A stretch of DNA of 64,000 bases, taken from the NCBI GenBank assembly GCA_001510575.1, contig LNGK01000004.1, positions 1,215,339 to 1,279,338 on the forward strand, written 5' to 3'. Source of the stretch: Knoxdaviesia capensis. Its lineage: Eukaryota; Ascomycota; Sordariomycetes; Microascales; Gondwanamycetaceae. The position numbers were made by a program, and so were the translations under genes. Shown one piece after another: positions 46,532 to 58,703 of this stretch (position 1 is its first letter; the number at the start of each line of letters is the position of its first letter). A model generated the notes under the pieces. The model was not told the origin of the DNA, searched no databases, and saw only the letters and a program-made list of their open reading frames with translations.

Positions 46532-47797
46532 ATGGGATCTGCTTTCAGCGACGAAGAGAAGGTAAGCTGTTCTCTTATATTGATCTTCTCTGCGGACGCC
46601 TCCCTAACCAACCTTGCAATTTTACAGCGATTTCTCTTAGCTGAGATGGTCAAGCTAAGTAACATCAGCATCTCATCGTTGATCGACTTTGTTCGGGTGA
46701 ACCATGCCTTAGATCCCGACTGGCTGCAGATATATGTCCCAAATGGTAAAGCAAAACATCTCCAACCCGTTACAGCAACAGAGATATGCTTTTTGTGGTA
46801 GTTGGGTATCATTTGCTGACCCTTATTTGAAAATCAGGCCGAACTCTCCGTCAATGTCTTGAAGCGGCTTCTGGCATGTTCGGTGTGCAGATGCATGCTC
46901 CCGAGAGCCTCAAGCGGAAGGCCAGCTCGGATAATCCCGACCAACCGTCCTCCAAACGACTGGCAGAACTTCCACTTGCGGTAGGATCGTCTCGTTATGA
47001 ACTACACCCGTCGGAGATGTCACCTGCGAGCAGATACGGGACGTCCAGTCCTAGTATGTCTCATGCCGTCCCTCAATCCATCCCTCAAGCAATGCCTTTG
47101 ACAAGTTCCTCGCACGCCCGGGTTTCGACATCTCCCGTACAACACATTCAGATTCAGCCACGCCCACCAGCCGCAGCGCCCGTGAACGGCGGCCGGCCAG
47201 AGTCGGGAAACTTGAGTCCCAGAATGAAAGAGACACCGGAGCCCATGGCGAGAAGAAAGCGCGGCCGACCTCCGAAGTCACAGCAGGTGAATCATTTAAA
47301 ACCTACGCTTCCCAGGCTTGCACCACACCCTACACCACATGCTGCGCCGGGATCGACGGCAGTCATGCCTGGCCCGTATACCTCAACGGATGCGAGCCGG
47401 CCCAGCACCCCAGGAAGTGCATATGCTACCCCGCCCAGCATCCGGCCGCTGGAAATCAAGCCCGACCCATCACTGCCTGGGCTAAATGCTCCCCAGCTTC
47501 CGGTATGTTCCGCTCACAAATAAATGTCCACGAACTGCCATGTTCGCAGGCTGCTGTGATTCCCTAGATGTACTAACATGCCCCTTAATGGGACACATAT
47601 AGCGGCCGACGGAGACTCCGATCCTCGACAGTTTTGAGAAAACAAGCCAGCGCCTTGCAGCAGCGGAATCCTCAACGACAGAATACCGACTTCCACCCAT
47701 CGAAGTTGATCGTCAACGGAACCCGGAAGAGACGCGAAGACTACATTCACGTCCACCGTCAATACTAAACGAGATACCACGGACGACTGCTGGTTGA
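46532..47797 (+). CDS. Small AT-hook, putative DNA-binding regulator
   Basis: Four exons: 46532-46561, 46628-46745, 46838-47502 and 47603-47797, 335 aa. The start MGSAFSDEEK is chosen because it is the only nearby ATG whose frame continues across the first intron into RFLLAEMVKLSNISISSLID; an upstream ATG at 46500 is out of frame and would act as an overlapping uORF. Residues 6-63 form a compact helical domain (SDEEKRFLLAEMVK to GRTLRQCLEAASG) that resembles a Myb/homeodomain-like module seen in filamentous fungi. The middle is Ser/Pro-rich. RRKRGRPPKS (188-197) is a canonical AT-hook, which contacts the minor groove of AT-rich DNA. The C-terminus is disordered and charged. The long CT-rich leader and the uORF suggest translational control. 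Target genes are unknown. Confidence 0.82.
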
Positions 47798-48623
47798 TTT
47801 CCGCCGGCAACACTTGTTCCTTTGGTTATTGTGTTACTCCTTTCCTTTTCAGCATCTTTGGAGGGGTCTGTAGTGCTTTTGAAAACAATAAAAGCCTGAA
47901 AGTTTTCTGCATTTTCATGTGGACGATACAGCTCTGGGAGTATTGGCGTACTGCGGATTCACACACACACTTAATGATTGCATGAGAAGGATACATCCTG
48001 GGGGCCTTTTGCGCTGCGCTTTTTTCTCTTTTCGGTTCTAATCATATCCCTCTTTCTGTTTCTTGCTCTTTACGGTTGCATTCTGGACAAGTGGGATGGG
48101 ATATTTCTGTTTCATAGCGTGGGGGAGAAGCTAATTGCGAAGCTTTGCTGTTGACAACTCCCATCACCGGATGATTGGGAGCGGGGACATGCCAAGGTCG
48201 AAATAAGAGATCAAGATTCCATTCTTGTATAATGGACATGTTTGACTGTCCATGTTACGTCGGTGACTTGCAGGGAGAGCCTAGAGACACCCTTGGAAGA
48301 GATATGTGGCAGTGGGTTCACGAGTTCGTGAAAAATGCGGAGGAAGCTACTAGAGAGAGACGTTCCACCAGTGCGTGACTGGAGTATTTTGGTAATTTAA
48401 AAAGAGGCAATTATTTGGAGAGTTCAAAAAGCAGTATGTTCGCCGGAGCCAGTGAGTTTTCTTGCTTATAAGCGCCATGTTAAGAACGAAGACATCAGGA
48501 AAAGAAAGGAGAAATTATGAAATGCCATGGGAATATAAAAACGTCCAATACCCCGTTCCCCCAAACAACCCCAAAACCAATTTTCTTTTTTTGGGGGGGG
48601 CTTTAGGGGAGACCCCTAAAAGT
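47798..48623. other. Convergent intergenic region
   Basis: 0.8 kb between the 3' ends of the AT-hook gene (+) and the GABA transaminase gene (-). No gene or repeat is recognised. Confidence 0.5.
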
Positions 48624-50199
48624 CTACAGCGACTTGATCACCTTCTCGATAGCATCGACGAGAATATCGGCGTGCTTCTCCTGGAAGATGAGCATGGGGC
48701 GGAGGCGCACAGCGGACTCGCCGCAGCCGCCAATGTTGAGGCCGAACGACTTGGCAGCGCGCAGGAAGTCGTCGCGGCGCGGGGTGTCGAAGGCGATGAA
48801 GGTGCCCTGGCCCTGGCCGCGCAGGTTGGCGATGGCGTCCGGGTAGCGGGCGGCGAGAGCGGCGAGGCGGTCGTAGGTGTAGGCGCCGACGGCGGCGGTG
48901 TGGGCGACGAGGTCCTTGCTCTGGATCTCCTGCAGGATGGCGCGGAAGATGAGGGCGCGGGCGGGGTCGCCCATCCACGTGTTGAACTGGCGGTAGGGCC
49001 GGTTGGGCCGCAGGGCGGGGTCGGCGAAGAAGTAGCCGGCGGCCTGGGCCTTCTTGCTGAAGGTGACCATGTCGGGCGGGTCGGCCAGGTCCCAGTGGTC
49101 GTGGGCCCAGAAGCGGCCGGTGGCGCCGACACCGGTCTGCACCTCGTCGACGATCAGCAGCACGCCGTGGCGGCGGGTCAGGGCGCGCAGGCCGCGGAAG
49201 AAGTCGGGCGACGCGTGGTTGTCGCCGCCCTCGGACTGGATCGGCTCGACGACGACGGCGGCGGGCGGCAGCGGCCACGTCGTGATCAGGTGCTCGACTT
49301 CGGCGAGCGCGGCCTCCTCGGCGGCGCGGTTCTCGGCGGCGTGCGTGTCCAGCGGGTACTTGAGGGTGGGGAAGGTGGCCTGCGGCCAGTTGAAGGCGGG
49401 GATGTCGAGCTTGTGGATGGGCTTGGAGCGCGTGGTCGACAGCGAGCCGAACAGGCGGCCGTGGAAGGCGGAGCGGAACGACAGGATCGACAGCTGCGAG
49501 CTGCCGGGCGCCTGGTTGTCCATGGCCGACGCCAGCTCCTCAGCCGAGAAGTCGACGTCCGGCCCGCCGCGCTCCTGCTGGCGGCGCCACATGAACGCCG
49601 CCTTGTAGGCCGTCTCGTTGGCGTCGGAGCCGGCCATGGCCGTGAACACCTGGTCGAGGCCGCGCGGCGCGGCCCGCAGGATTCCCGTGCGCAGGGTCTC
49701 GGCCCAGTCGTTGGGCGGGAAGTTGCCGAGGGCCGGGCGGTTGATCAGCGCGCTGGCCATCTCGGGGGTCTTGGTTGCGGCGAGAAGCGCGGGGTTGTTG
49801 TAGCCGACCGGGATGGAGGCGATCTGGGCGTATCTGTCAACGACGGCCAGAGACTGTTAGCACGGAAAGGGGTGGAAGGGGAAGATAATTTGATTGGAGG
49901 ACTTCCAGCTCAGAGAGGACCTACACATCAAGGAACAAGTTGCCGTCGGGGTCGGCAATGTAGTTTCCAATACTCTTCTCGTAGTCCACGATCATGTTCA
50001 CAGCGCGTGTGTCAAACACCTCGTTCAGCGCCGAAATGCCCTGCTTCGACGCGGGGCCGGGGAACTCGGTCTTCTGCACCGGCGCATCCGGCTCTCCGGC
50101 CACGAACGGCGCGGCCGTCGACGCGAAGCGGGCCGGCCGGAGCTGGGTGGAGGCAGCGGCGGCCAGACCCCGCACGGAGGAAGATCGGAGGGCGTTCAT
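48624..50199 (-). CDS. gatA: 4-aminobutyrate aminotransferase (GABA transaminase), mitochondrial
   Basis: Two exons on the minus strand (49925-50199 and 48624-49833), 494 aa. The junction splits a Val codon and joins DPDGNLFLDV to YAQIASIPVGYNNP, the expected family sequence. The first 30 residues (MNALRSSSVRGLAAAASTQL and on) are Arg/Ser/Ala-rich without acids, as in a mitochondrial presequence. Class-III aminotransferase hallmarks are present: AMAGSDANETAYKAAF for cofactor phosphate binding, FRSAFHGRLFGSLSTT, VVVEPIQSEGGDNHAS, LLIVDEVQTGVGATGRFW with the Asp that contacts the pyridine nitrogen, and MVTFSKKAQAAGYFF holding the PLP Schiff-base lysine (352 or 353). The enzyme converts GABA and 2-oxoglutarate into succinate semialdehyde and glutamate, the first step of GABA use as a nitrogen source. 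In aspergilli the orthologue is gatA, in yeast UGA1. No frame damage is seen. Confidence 0.96.
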
Positions 50200-50571
50200 T
50201 GTGTGTGTGGGGGGGTTCGGATCGGGGAGGGGCCGGGGGTTGAGTTTTCTTATTTCGGCGAGAAGTCAACTCCGGAGCCGACAACGGAGTGTAAAAAGTC
50301 CAATGGGTTGAAAAAGCGAGAAAAAGTGAGGCAATTGAACAATTATCACACGAACAGAAAAGAACGGGCAAGATGTGGCGTGATGGGGGTTGAGGTTTCA
50401 CAGTGGCGAACGGATGGCAGGAACGAGGTCACCAAATAGGTCGCAGCTTCCACGGAAAACGAAAGAGACAGAAAAAATATTACAAAGCCCGGTCCGGCGA
50501 AACACACGGCAAGAACGAGGGAGACAAGGGGGAAAGGAAAGAGCGAGAACGGGAGAATGGATCAATGGCAA

Positions 50572-50618
50572 GAGAAGAAGAAGAAGAAGAAGAAGAAGAA
50601 GAAGAAGAAGAAGAAAAG
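50572..50618. repeat. (GAA)n microsatellite
   Basis: About 15 GAA/AGA repeats in the presumed 5' region of the GABA transaminase gene. On the coding strand it is a TTC tract. Confidence 0.9.
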
Positions 50619-51131
50619 GAAGAAACTGGAGACAGAGCACGGGTTTTTAAGAACGATGTGTCAAGCTCCCTGAACCAACCGAGAGAATGTAAGACCACCC
50701 CACAGATAGCTCCGATTCGGGGGAGAAGAACACACAGACGGGCGAGGGCGAGAACGTCCCAGAAGGCAAATATGCCAGGAAAAGAAGCGGTGACGCAAAT
50801 GGGGCGTCTCGTTTTCTTTTCTCTCAATTGCTTGAAAAAAAACCCCCCCAAAAAAAAACCGATGGATATAATACAGACGCACCTTGTATGGCTTTTGATG
50901 CGCGGGCCAGACTCCGGGCAGCAAGGCCGGGGGGTGGTGAGGGAACGATGTGGCGATGAGTCTGTGGGTTATGCAAGAGCCTGCGGCGGTGGTGTGATTG
51001 ACGGTGACGGAGAGATGGAGAACACGAAAAGATGATGGGAGACGGGGGGGAGGCGGGAATATAAGGAGACGGGCGTCTTCTCTTTTTCTCAGGGTGAAAG
51101 CACTCGCTGCCGCTCTCGTGATTTCTGCGTT

Positions 51132-51132
<1 letters not shown>

Positions 51133-51176
<44 letters not shown>
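51133..51176. repeat. (CT)n microsatellite
   Basis: About 20 uninterrupted CT repeats in intergenic DNA. Confidence 0.9.
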
Positions 51177-51179
<3 letters not shown>

Positions 51180-52344
51180 GAACTCAGTAGCATGCATTCC
51201 TGACCCCAATTGACAAAAGCTCTTATCGCGACCCTTCGGCCGCCCGGCTTGCACCGGCTTTATCGCTGTTATCGATTATCGGTCCCGCCGATCTCGCTGG
51301 CATGGCTTTTGTTAGTGCGTTGGCGCCAGCGGTACCTGGGCAACCTGCGACTCTTGGTGCATGTGGCGCGTGATACGGCCGGCAGGCCGAAGTACCCCGA
51401 GGGTGCGGGGCTTAACAACCCCCCGAAGAAGGCCGGCCGGGGACAGATTTGAGGACAAAGACGGTCTGGAACATTGCGGTCTTTTTATTTTTGTTTTTCT
51501 CATGTTTTTAACTATATAGGGAGATATATGCGTGCCTCTTGATAATTTAATTTCCTTTCCACCTTCACCTTCACCTTCACAATCACCAACTCTCACTCTC
51601 ACAGAATCACCACCGCCCGCTGTGCCCCCTCTCTCTCTGTTCTCAAGCTCCTCCACCTGCACGCTTCTCCAACACACCGAACCAACGACTCCAAACTGGG
51701 CAATCAGACCCGAAACCCACCTCTCTCCACCTGACCGGCGGTCGTTCCCCCTCTCAGCCGCAGCTCCAACCAAGACTGTCACGGCCGCAAGTCAGAGGTA
51801 TTCCTACGGTACCCCACAGTCCCAGTGAGTGCAGCTTCAACATGGAGAGCTCCTCCGTTGGCCTCGGGTCTGTGATGGCCTGTACAGACCCTTGAATGGC
51901 CGTTATCCAAACTTCACCTCTATCCTCACAAGCAGCATACACACACAGTCACACCAAAAACCCCAGAAGAATCAACCATCCATCACCACTGTATTACGTT
52001 TTTCACTCTCCAGGGTATTTCTATCTGATATATCCAAATGAATCTGTAGTGGAACCACACTCTCAGACCCGCACTATGCAAAACTGACAAACAAACATCC
52101 ATGCCGGCCAGTATCTAACAGCTGAACCGCATAACGAATCCAAAATGAAAAATGAGCAGTGCCCAAGAAAAAAAAAAGACTGCAATTTATAAAAAATCGA
52201 TTTGTCCGGAACACAGCGAAGAATATGCTTTAATATGTGAAAACGAAAAGAGGAAAATAAACCCGGAGGAAAAAAGCGAAAGAGAGAAGAAAAACTCCGG
52301 AATATATGTGTTGCAAGAGAAAAATGAAGGCAGGAGAACTGTTT

Positions 52345-55300
52345 TTAGTGGCCCTGCTTCTCGAGAAGCTCGCGGGTGTATTTGACGAACGTCTTCTTGT
52401 GGGTCTATGATACCACAAACACACACAACATCTGGTTAGCTCACGACCAGGTCCACCGAGATCAAGAGAGAGAGAGACACAAAAACACTTACCATGCCGG
52501 CATACCGTCCATCTTTCAGGACACAAACATACCGCAGCCCCAACTTGACAAAGCACTCATACACCAGATCCATCGGCGAATGGATATCCAGAGCCACCGG
52601 CGCCTAGAAGCAGAACAGCCACCCAGATTAGCAACTCCCGTTGACAACATCACCACACAACACCAAGCGACAGAGAGGCACAAAAACTCACCGGATCGAT
52701 GTACCGCGTGAAATCCGACAGATCCTCATCCTCGTCGTCGGAATCCTCAATCGACTGCCGCTGCACCATCAGGCACTGGTCGCTCGGCTCGTCCTTCAGG
52801 TTATCCAGCGCAAACTCCAGATCGGGCGCCGGAATCAGCCCTACCAGCACCCCGTCGCGCAGGATCGGCAGCCCGCCGTCCAACTCGCCCGCCCGGTGCA
52901 GCAGCTCCAGCTTCGTGCGCAGCGTCGTCGCCGGCACCAGCGGCGACACCGTGATGTCGATAACCCGCCACTGCCGCAGCGGCGGCACAATCTCCGCCAG
53001 GTCCGACGTGAAGATCGGCTTGTGCTTGTTGTCGAGGAACGGGTACGAGTTCATGTTCGTCAGGAGGTCCTAAAAAAGAAGCAGCATCCCGGCGGGTGTT
53101 AGCGGTGAAGAGAGATGGCTGAAAGGAAACGAGGGCGAGAAGGGGCAGCTCCACTCACATAGATACTGTTAAGCTCCATCGCGTCCGCCGTCCACTTCGC
53201 CACCATAATCGCCAGCGAGAACGGGAGCACATAGTCCAGACTGCCCGTCAACTCAAACAGAATGACCGCCAGCGTCACCGACAACCGCGTCACGCCGCAC
53301 ATCGTCGACCCGGCGCCGATCAGCCCGTACACGCCCGGCTGGATGCACGAGCCCGGCGAACTGGCCGCACACTTCGACCACATCCCAAACCCAGGGAACT
53401 TGAGCACCGTCCATTGCACCATGTGGCCAATGATCCGGCCCATCAAGCCGCCAACAACCATCGACGGGACGTAGATGCCCGCGGGAACCTTCTATAGGGG
53501 GGGTTAGTACATTGCATCATACAGGGGGGGCGGTCATCACCTGCCAAGTGGGGAAGAAAACCTGCAAACTTACAATTCCAAACGTGATCGTGGTAAGGAA
53601 CATCTTGATCAGCAGCGCAACCACCAGATCCCGCACAATATCCGGAATCTCCGCGATGTCCTGTGGACACAGGCCCTCGTCGTCCTCGACCGAATCACAC
53701 GGCGACGCGAGCCCCAGCAGCAGCTCCGACACCGGCAGCCGCGTGTACACGTTCCAGTAGTTCAGCAGCCCCGTGACCATGGCCACCAGCAGCACCTCGA
53801 GCAGCGGGTACGCCTTGATGATCGAGATGCGGCGGAACGACTTGGCCCAGTGCTTGGACGCCTTGATGAACAGCGCGCCGACGGCCCCGCCCAGCACGCC
53901 AACGAAAATAAAGCTGCCCAGCTCAAAGTACTCCCAGTCCGCCGTGTACTTGACCTGGAACATGACGATCTTGTGTGTGCCGTACGGGTTGAGGAACTTG
54001 AGCGACAGAGCCGCCACGATGCAGCAGAAAAACGTGCGGAACAGCGTCTTGGCCGGGAAAAAATACGAAACCTCCTCCAGCCCGAACAGCACGCCGCCCA
54101 GCGGCGCGCCAAAGGCCACCACGACACCGGCGGCGGCGGCGGCCGAGAGCACCTCGCGGCGCTTCGCATCGTTGTTGTCGTACTTGGGGAAGATACGGCA
54201 GGCAATGTTTCCCACACAGGTGGCAATGTGCACGTACGGGCCCTCCTTGCCAACGCTAAGACCCGAGGCAACGCTGGGAATCAGGGCCGCCGTCTTGACC
54301 AGCAGCGTGCGCAGACCGAGGAAACCGTGCAGCACGAAGCCGCTGAGAATGACCCGTACCTCCGCCACACCACTGCCTGCGGCCGAGTAATATACCATGG
54401 GCGGGCGCGGAGGGGCCATCGACGGCATACGCAGCGGCACTGTAGGAATAGCGTTGGCGGGAGTCGGGGCCATCAAAAGGCTAGAGCTGGCGGTGGTGGG
54501 CGCGGTGACCCCAGCGGCGCTGGGCAGAATGCTGCTAGACTGGCTGGTGCTCGAGGAGGAAGTCGACGGGTCGACGCGGGGCTCCTCGGAGGGGATGGGA
54601 ATCTGCTCGGCGCCGAGGTTTTCGTCGAGCGTGGTAATCTGGTAGGCGGAGGACACGACCGTCTTGGTGGTAAGGGTCATTAGGCAAGCAACGATGGCAA
54701 GGAACACAACCATGCAGATGTACACAACCAGATCGGTACCCTCGTCGCCAAACGGCTCGTAGCTAAGCACTTGCGCCCAGTAGCGCCAGTCGGAGCAGGC
54801 TTCGTCAATGCAGCACTTCTACACATGGGCAAACACGGGACATCAGTTAGTTTCAGCGGGTGGAACACTGCTGAGCGGCACGTGGTAGTGGTCAGCACCA
54901 GACATACCTTTCTGCTGTAGAACCAGCCACGATCGCAGTATCCCGACTTGAAGTCGAACACGATGGCCTCCGACACATCGATGATATAGGCAATGATAGC
55001 TACCATAACACCACACACCGCACTGAGAATCCAGCCCTGGGACGCGTCGTAGATCTGGGAGACACGGCCCCAAACGCCCTTGCGGCTGCGCAGGGCCTTC
55101 ACACGGTAGGCATCGGCGATGCTGTCGTGCACCCAGTCGGTCGACGTGAACTGATCGTACCATGTGCGCTCGTCGGGGAATATGGAGCCCTTGGACTCGG
55201 CCATGGAGGATTCCTGACGGTGGTCGGCAAAGGAGTTGGCAAGGCGGGTGCCCCATGAGGGGTGGCGGCTGTGGTTTCGTAGGGTTCGGATGCTGCCTAG

Positions 55301-55655
55301 GGAAGAGGAAAAGAAGAGAGAGCGTTAGTCACTGCAGCAACGTAAAGAAGCAACGGCCGCACACGCGAGACCTGGAGGAGGGAGAAGAAGAAGAAGTAGA
55401 AGAGCTCAAGGTACCATTGTAGCTAAGGTTCTTGGGGATATGAGGGATCCGCGGAGTTGTGTGGCCAGTGGCCGAGGCGGGGATGCGGTGCCGAGAACGC
55501 GAGGGAATCAGAAGAGGAGTATACTCGTCGGCAGGTGGGTCGGTTTGGTGAGACATGGAGTGGTTCCGCGAGACGGAGTGCCTGATAAGAAAGGGGGATG
55601 GGGGCTGCGAGTACTCGTCGGTGTCGGTCACGTTGTCGTCGCTCTGGAGATTCAT
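52345..55655 (-). CDS. CLC-family chloride channel / H+ exchanger
   Basis: Seven exons on the minus strand: 55415-55655, 54908-55296, 53574-54818, 53159-53491, 52692-53069, 52493-52603 and 52345-52404, 918 aa. All junctions keep frame. The cytosolic N-terminus (1-170) includes DEYTPLLIPS. The first membrane helix is near 165-190 (WILSAVCGVMVAIIAYIIDV). The three CLC selectivity signatures are intact: GSGVAEVRVILSGF (358 on), GKEGPYVH (400-407) with the gating glutamate, and GIKVPAGIYVPSM across the exon 3/4 junction (about 624-636). FELTG lies in a later helix. Two CBS domains follow (exon 5 and exons 6-7). A Ser/Thr/Pro-rich loop of about 80 residues (276-355) precedes the first signature. 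The gating glutamate is kept, so either channel or exchanger activity is possible. Relatives such as yeast Gef1 act in Golgi, endosomal or vacuolar membranes. Confidence 0.94.
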
Positions 55656-58244
55656 GGCTTCGTTTACGGGTATCTGAGAGCCCAGACAGCGAGGACGAAC
55701 AAAAAAGGAGAAAAGGGATGTAAATCAAGGATACACAGCCACGTTAGAAGAAGTGAGATTCTGATAGCATCGCTTTTGGGGTATCACCAGTGGTCGGAGG
55801 ATAGTACGGAGGTTACAGAAGCGGTGGTAGCGGTCGGCGGCCAAAACAGGAAGCCGTGCAAGACAGAGAGCGCAGAAAAAGGACGAAAGAAGAAAGCAAG
55901 ATGATCCAGGAACGAAGCACACAGATAAAAGAAGGGACCAAAACGGGAAAGGACAAGATGAAGTGGATTTCAGACAGGTAACACAATAACGACAGTGCGT
56001 ATATGACACAAAGGTTGATATACGGATACGGAGGCCGGCGGGTGGCGTACGGGACAGGCCGGAGGAGACTCGGAATGTTATTTTCAAGAATGAAAAAGTC
56101 AAGACGGAGGGAAGAGGGAGAAGATAGAAATAAGGGTTCGAGGAGAGAAATCAAAAGGAGTCAGTCATTAGAAAGGAGGCCGTGACAGAGACGGGAGGAG
56201 AGCAAGAGAGAGAAGCAAGAAGTCGTCGTAGAGGATCAAGATTCGGTAGAGGGAAGGAAAAAGGTTGACGCGTCGTAAATCGTGGAAGTGGAAAGACAAA
56301 CAGGAAAAAGGCGAAGCGGGAGGAGGACAAGAGAGGGTGAAGATGGGAAGAAGAGAAAAGGAAGAGAGAAAAGAATAAGAAGAAAACAACACCACCAAAA
56401 GAATAGAAGAAGAGGTGGTGATGAGTAAGATGAAGGAAGATGACGACGGGAAGGTCTGAAGGAAGGAATGACCAAGAAGAGGAGAAAAGGCAGGCACGGC
56501 GAAGGGGGAAGGAACAAAACAAGCCGAAAAAAAGCACACACAAAAAATTGTTAAAAGCTGAGAATTTATACACAGGAAATATTCCCCAGCTTGGCGGAGC
56601 AGAGCTGGTTCGTCCGCCTTTCTCTCTCTGTCTTCCTGATATTTTCTAAAAAATAATTCGAAATTATCATTGCCCGCCTGTTTAAAATAAACTGGGGACC
56701 TGATCTACTTTTTTACTCTACGGACGGGGATCGTGTGTTTCCGTTTGTTGGCTTTGAGTTTTTTCGATAGCGGACTCCAGGTAAACAGCCGCTATAAGGA
56801 AAAGGGCCACGGCTAGATACAGGAATGTGAGCCGTTTGCTGAGGATCGCTTCCTTTCTTTCTGGCTTTCTGGAATCCCTTATCTGTCCACAAATCGCTAT
56901 CTTTCTGCGAGACGTCTCTTCTTCTCGCTTTGGGAGGGACAGATACCGAGCTGCTGATTGATTAAGTCCTCTTGGCCTGCGTCTTTCTGAAGCTCGATCT
57001 GTTAGGCTTGCTTGGCTATATGTCTGTCGACTTCGGCGATAACACGAAAGGCTACACGAAGGAATCCACCAAGAGCTTGTGATCACCGCCTTCGTGATGC
57101 ATGATGATGGAGGTTTAGGGTCCCCTGATAAGGATTTAGTGGTGGGTTCCCGCTCTCCCTCGGCAAGTGACGGTCTGATATACTCACCCCTGGCCAACTG
57201 GACCTCTCAGGGTACTTCGAACCCGGGACTAAACAAACCCCTGGCGACGGATCATCGTCGATATCGTCTAGGGCTTGCTTAGGGGAGGCGTCTGGCGACT
57301 ACTGTACAGTACTAGCCGCTATATTCGGACTTGTAGCAGGTCGGCCGCCCCAACACGCTGACGGGCTAACGGGCTGGTTATCTTGCAGCCAGGGGTCTGT
57401 AGGAGAGTAAAGTGAACGCTCACAGGTGAAACACACAGCGACAACACAGGTCATCCAGCAGTCATCATCAACTCCACAAAAAGCTGTCTTTGGCTGATGC
57501 GGTTCTGACAACACTGCTGGCTGTCTGTCGTAAACAGCCATGTACACTTGTATGTTACACCAGCTTCGTGTACCGACATGTACCTTAGATGTATCTGTAG
57601 TGCGTGCATGTTGTGCGTCACGCGCAGGGAGACAGAGACGAGACACTATATCGCCATGTTTCGAAACACCTGCAGTGCCCTCACTCACTCACTCACCTGG
57701 CCCGGGAATAGCTGCCTGACCGCCTGAAAAGGATATACACACACAACACCGCTACTGAGACACATGTCGGGAAATCTGGGGAAGACAGTGATCACACGGC
57801 CAGTGTCGGTCCTCCTCCAGAAGGGGGAATAGCCAGCACGTTGTCGTCGCTTGTGGTTGAGCAGTGAACCCCCGCTACAAGTTACTTACCACAGCATGTA
57901 CGAGTACAGGTACATGCCGGTCGTCGTGTGCCTTGTTTCGCGTGAAGTATGTCAAACGACATGCCTCTATCTGGAATGGAATGCGTTGTTCTGGACACCT
58001 TGACTCTGACTGCACTATCAATGTTAGGCACTATATACTCGTATTCGAGGCACATCGAGGTCTTCCTCTACTGATCTACGCAGTGAATATCATTCTCCAC
58101 GATATACTTCTCATTTGGGATTCAAGACACTCTTTATCATGGCTCGGTCAAGAAATTATTAGGTGCGGTAGTCCAGCACTGTGCTGAGTGGACTGGAGAT
58201 TTAGCAAGCGAGTGGATGCTTGGCCGGAAAACGACAGATGTGAC
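55656..58244. other. Divergent promoter region
   Basis: 2.6 kb between the CLC gene (-) and NRDE2 (+). From 55.7 to 56.5 kb the minus strand is CT-rich, consistent with a long CLC leader. From 57.3 to 58.0 kb GTAC sites are dense (for example TGTACGAGTACAGGTAC near 57897). A minus-strand ORF at 56718-57197 ends in a hydrophobic segment but is not otherwise convincing. Confidence 0.5.
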
Positions 58245-58259
58245 AACCCTAACCCTAAC
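58245..58259 (+). promoter_or_regulatory. Telomere-repeat-like box upstream of NRDE2
   Basis: AACCCTAACCCTAAC, 445 bp before the NRDE2 start codon. It is nearly identical to, and in the same orientation as, the box before BMT5 at 33268. Confidence 0.6.
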
Positions 58260-58703
58260 AAACGCAGCTCCAATTTTTTGTGGACTTTGCTTGTTGATAT
58301 CCGATCACCAACATCTTCAACTTCACCACTCTCCTTCATCTTCCGAATCTTCCCCTTTTGTCCTCTTGCATCCCTCTTTCTCATTATATCTACGGTCTAC
58401 ATGAACTCATATCTCATTATCGCCACCCCAGTGTTTTGCAACGTCATTCCCTCAACCCGTGTCACCTCTCGCCGCTGAAAGCCCCCCATCTGCTTTCTAA
58501 GACATCACGCGGAAGCAAAGGAAGCTCTTGTCGATGTTCCACGCTCGCTGCTTAACAGTCTGACAGTTTCAGGTTGAGCCCGAACAGCCCTTTGTGCTGG
58601 CAGTCCCACAATCTTCAGTCTATCGCTGTGGAGGCCGTGCTCTCCTCGACCGCCAGACCATTTGTCACGTGAAGACGCAGACAACGCCGTTGCCACGCCG
58701 GCC

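Larger units (their letters stand above)
50200..52344. other. Intergenic region, promoter of GABA transaminase and 3' flank of CLC gene
   Basis: 2.1 kb containing two microsatellites and CT-rich stretches on both strands. Short Ser/Pro-rich ORFs at 51.5-51.8 kb include a tandem CTTCAC repeat and are not convincing genes. Confidence 0.5.

Noticed and set aside
46500..46561. ATG at 46500 as the start of the AT-hook gene
   Set aside because: Its frame hits a stop just after the first intron, whereas the ATG at 46532 continues through all four exons.
48462..50243. 593-codon plus-strand ORF across the GABA transaminase gene
   Set aside because: Gly/Val/Ala/Arg-rich antisense translation; it reads through the transaminase intron and start region without any domain.
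56718..57197. Minus-strand ORF ending in a hydrophobic segment (LTFLYLAVALFLIAAVYLE), a possible tail-anchored protein
   Set aside because: It starts only from TTG, has no recognisable family, and the remainder is compositionally random; RNA evidence would be needed.
57200..57230. tRNA-like TTCGAACCC sequence
   Set aside because: No matching acceptor stem, D-arm or anticodon arm could be found around it on either strand.
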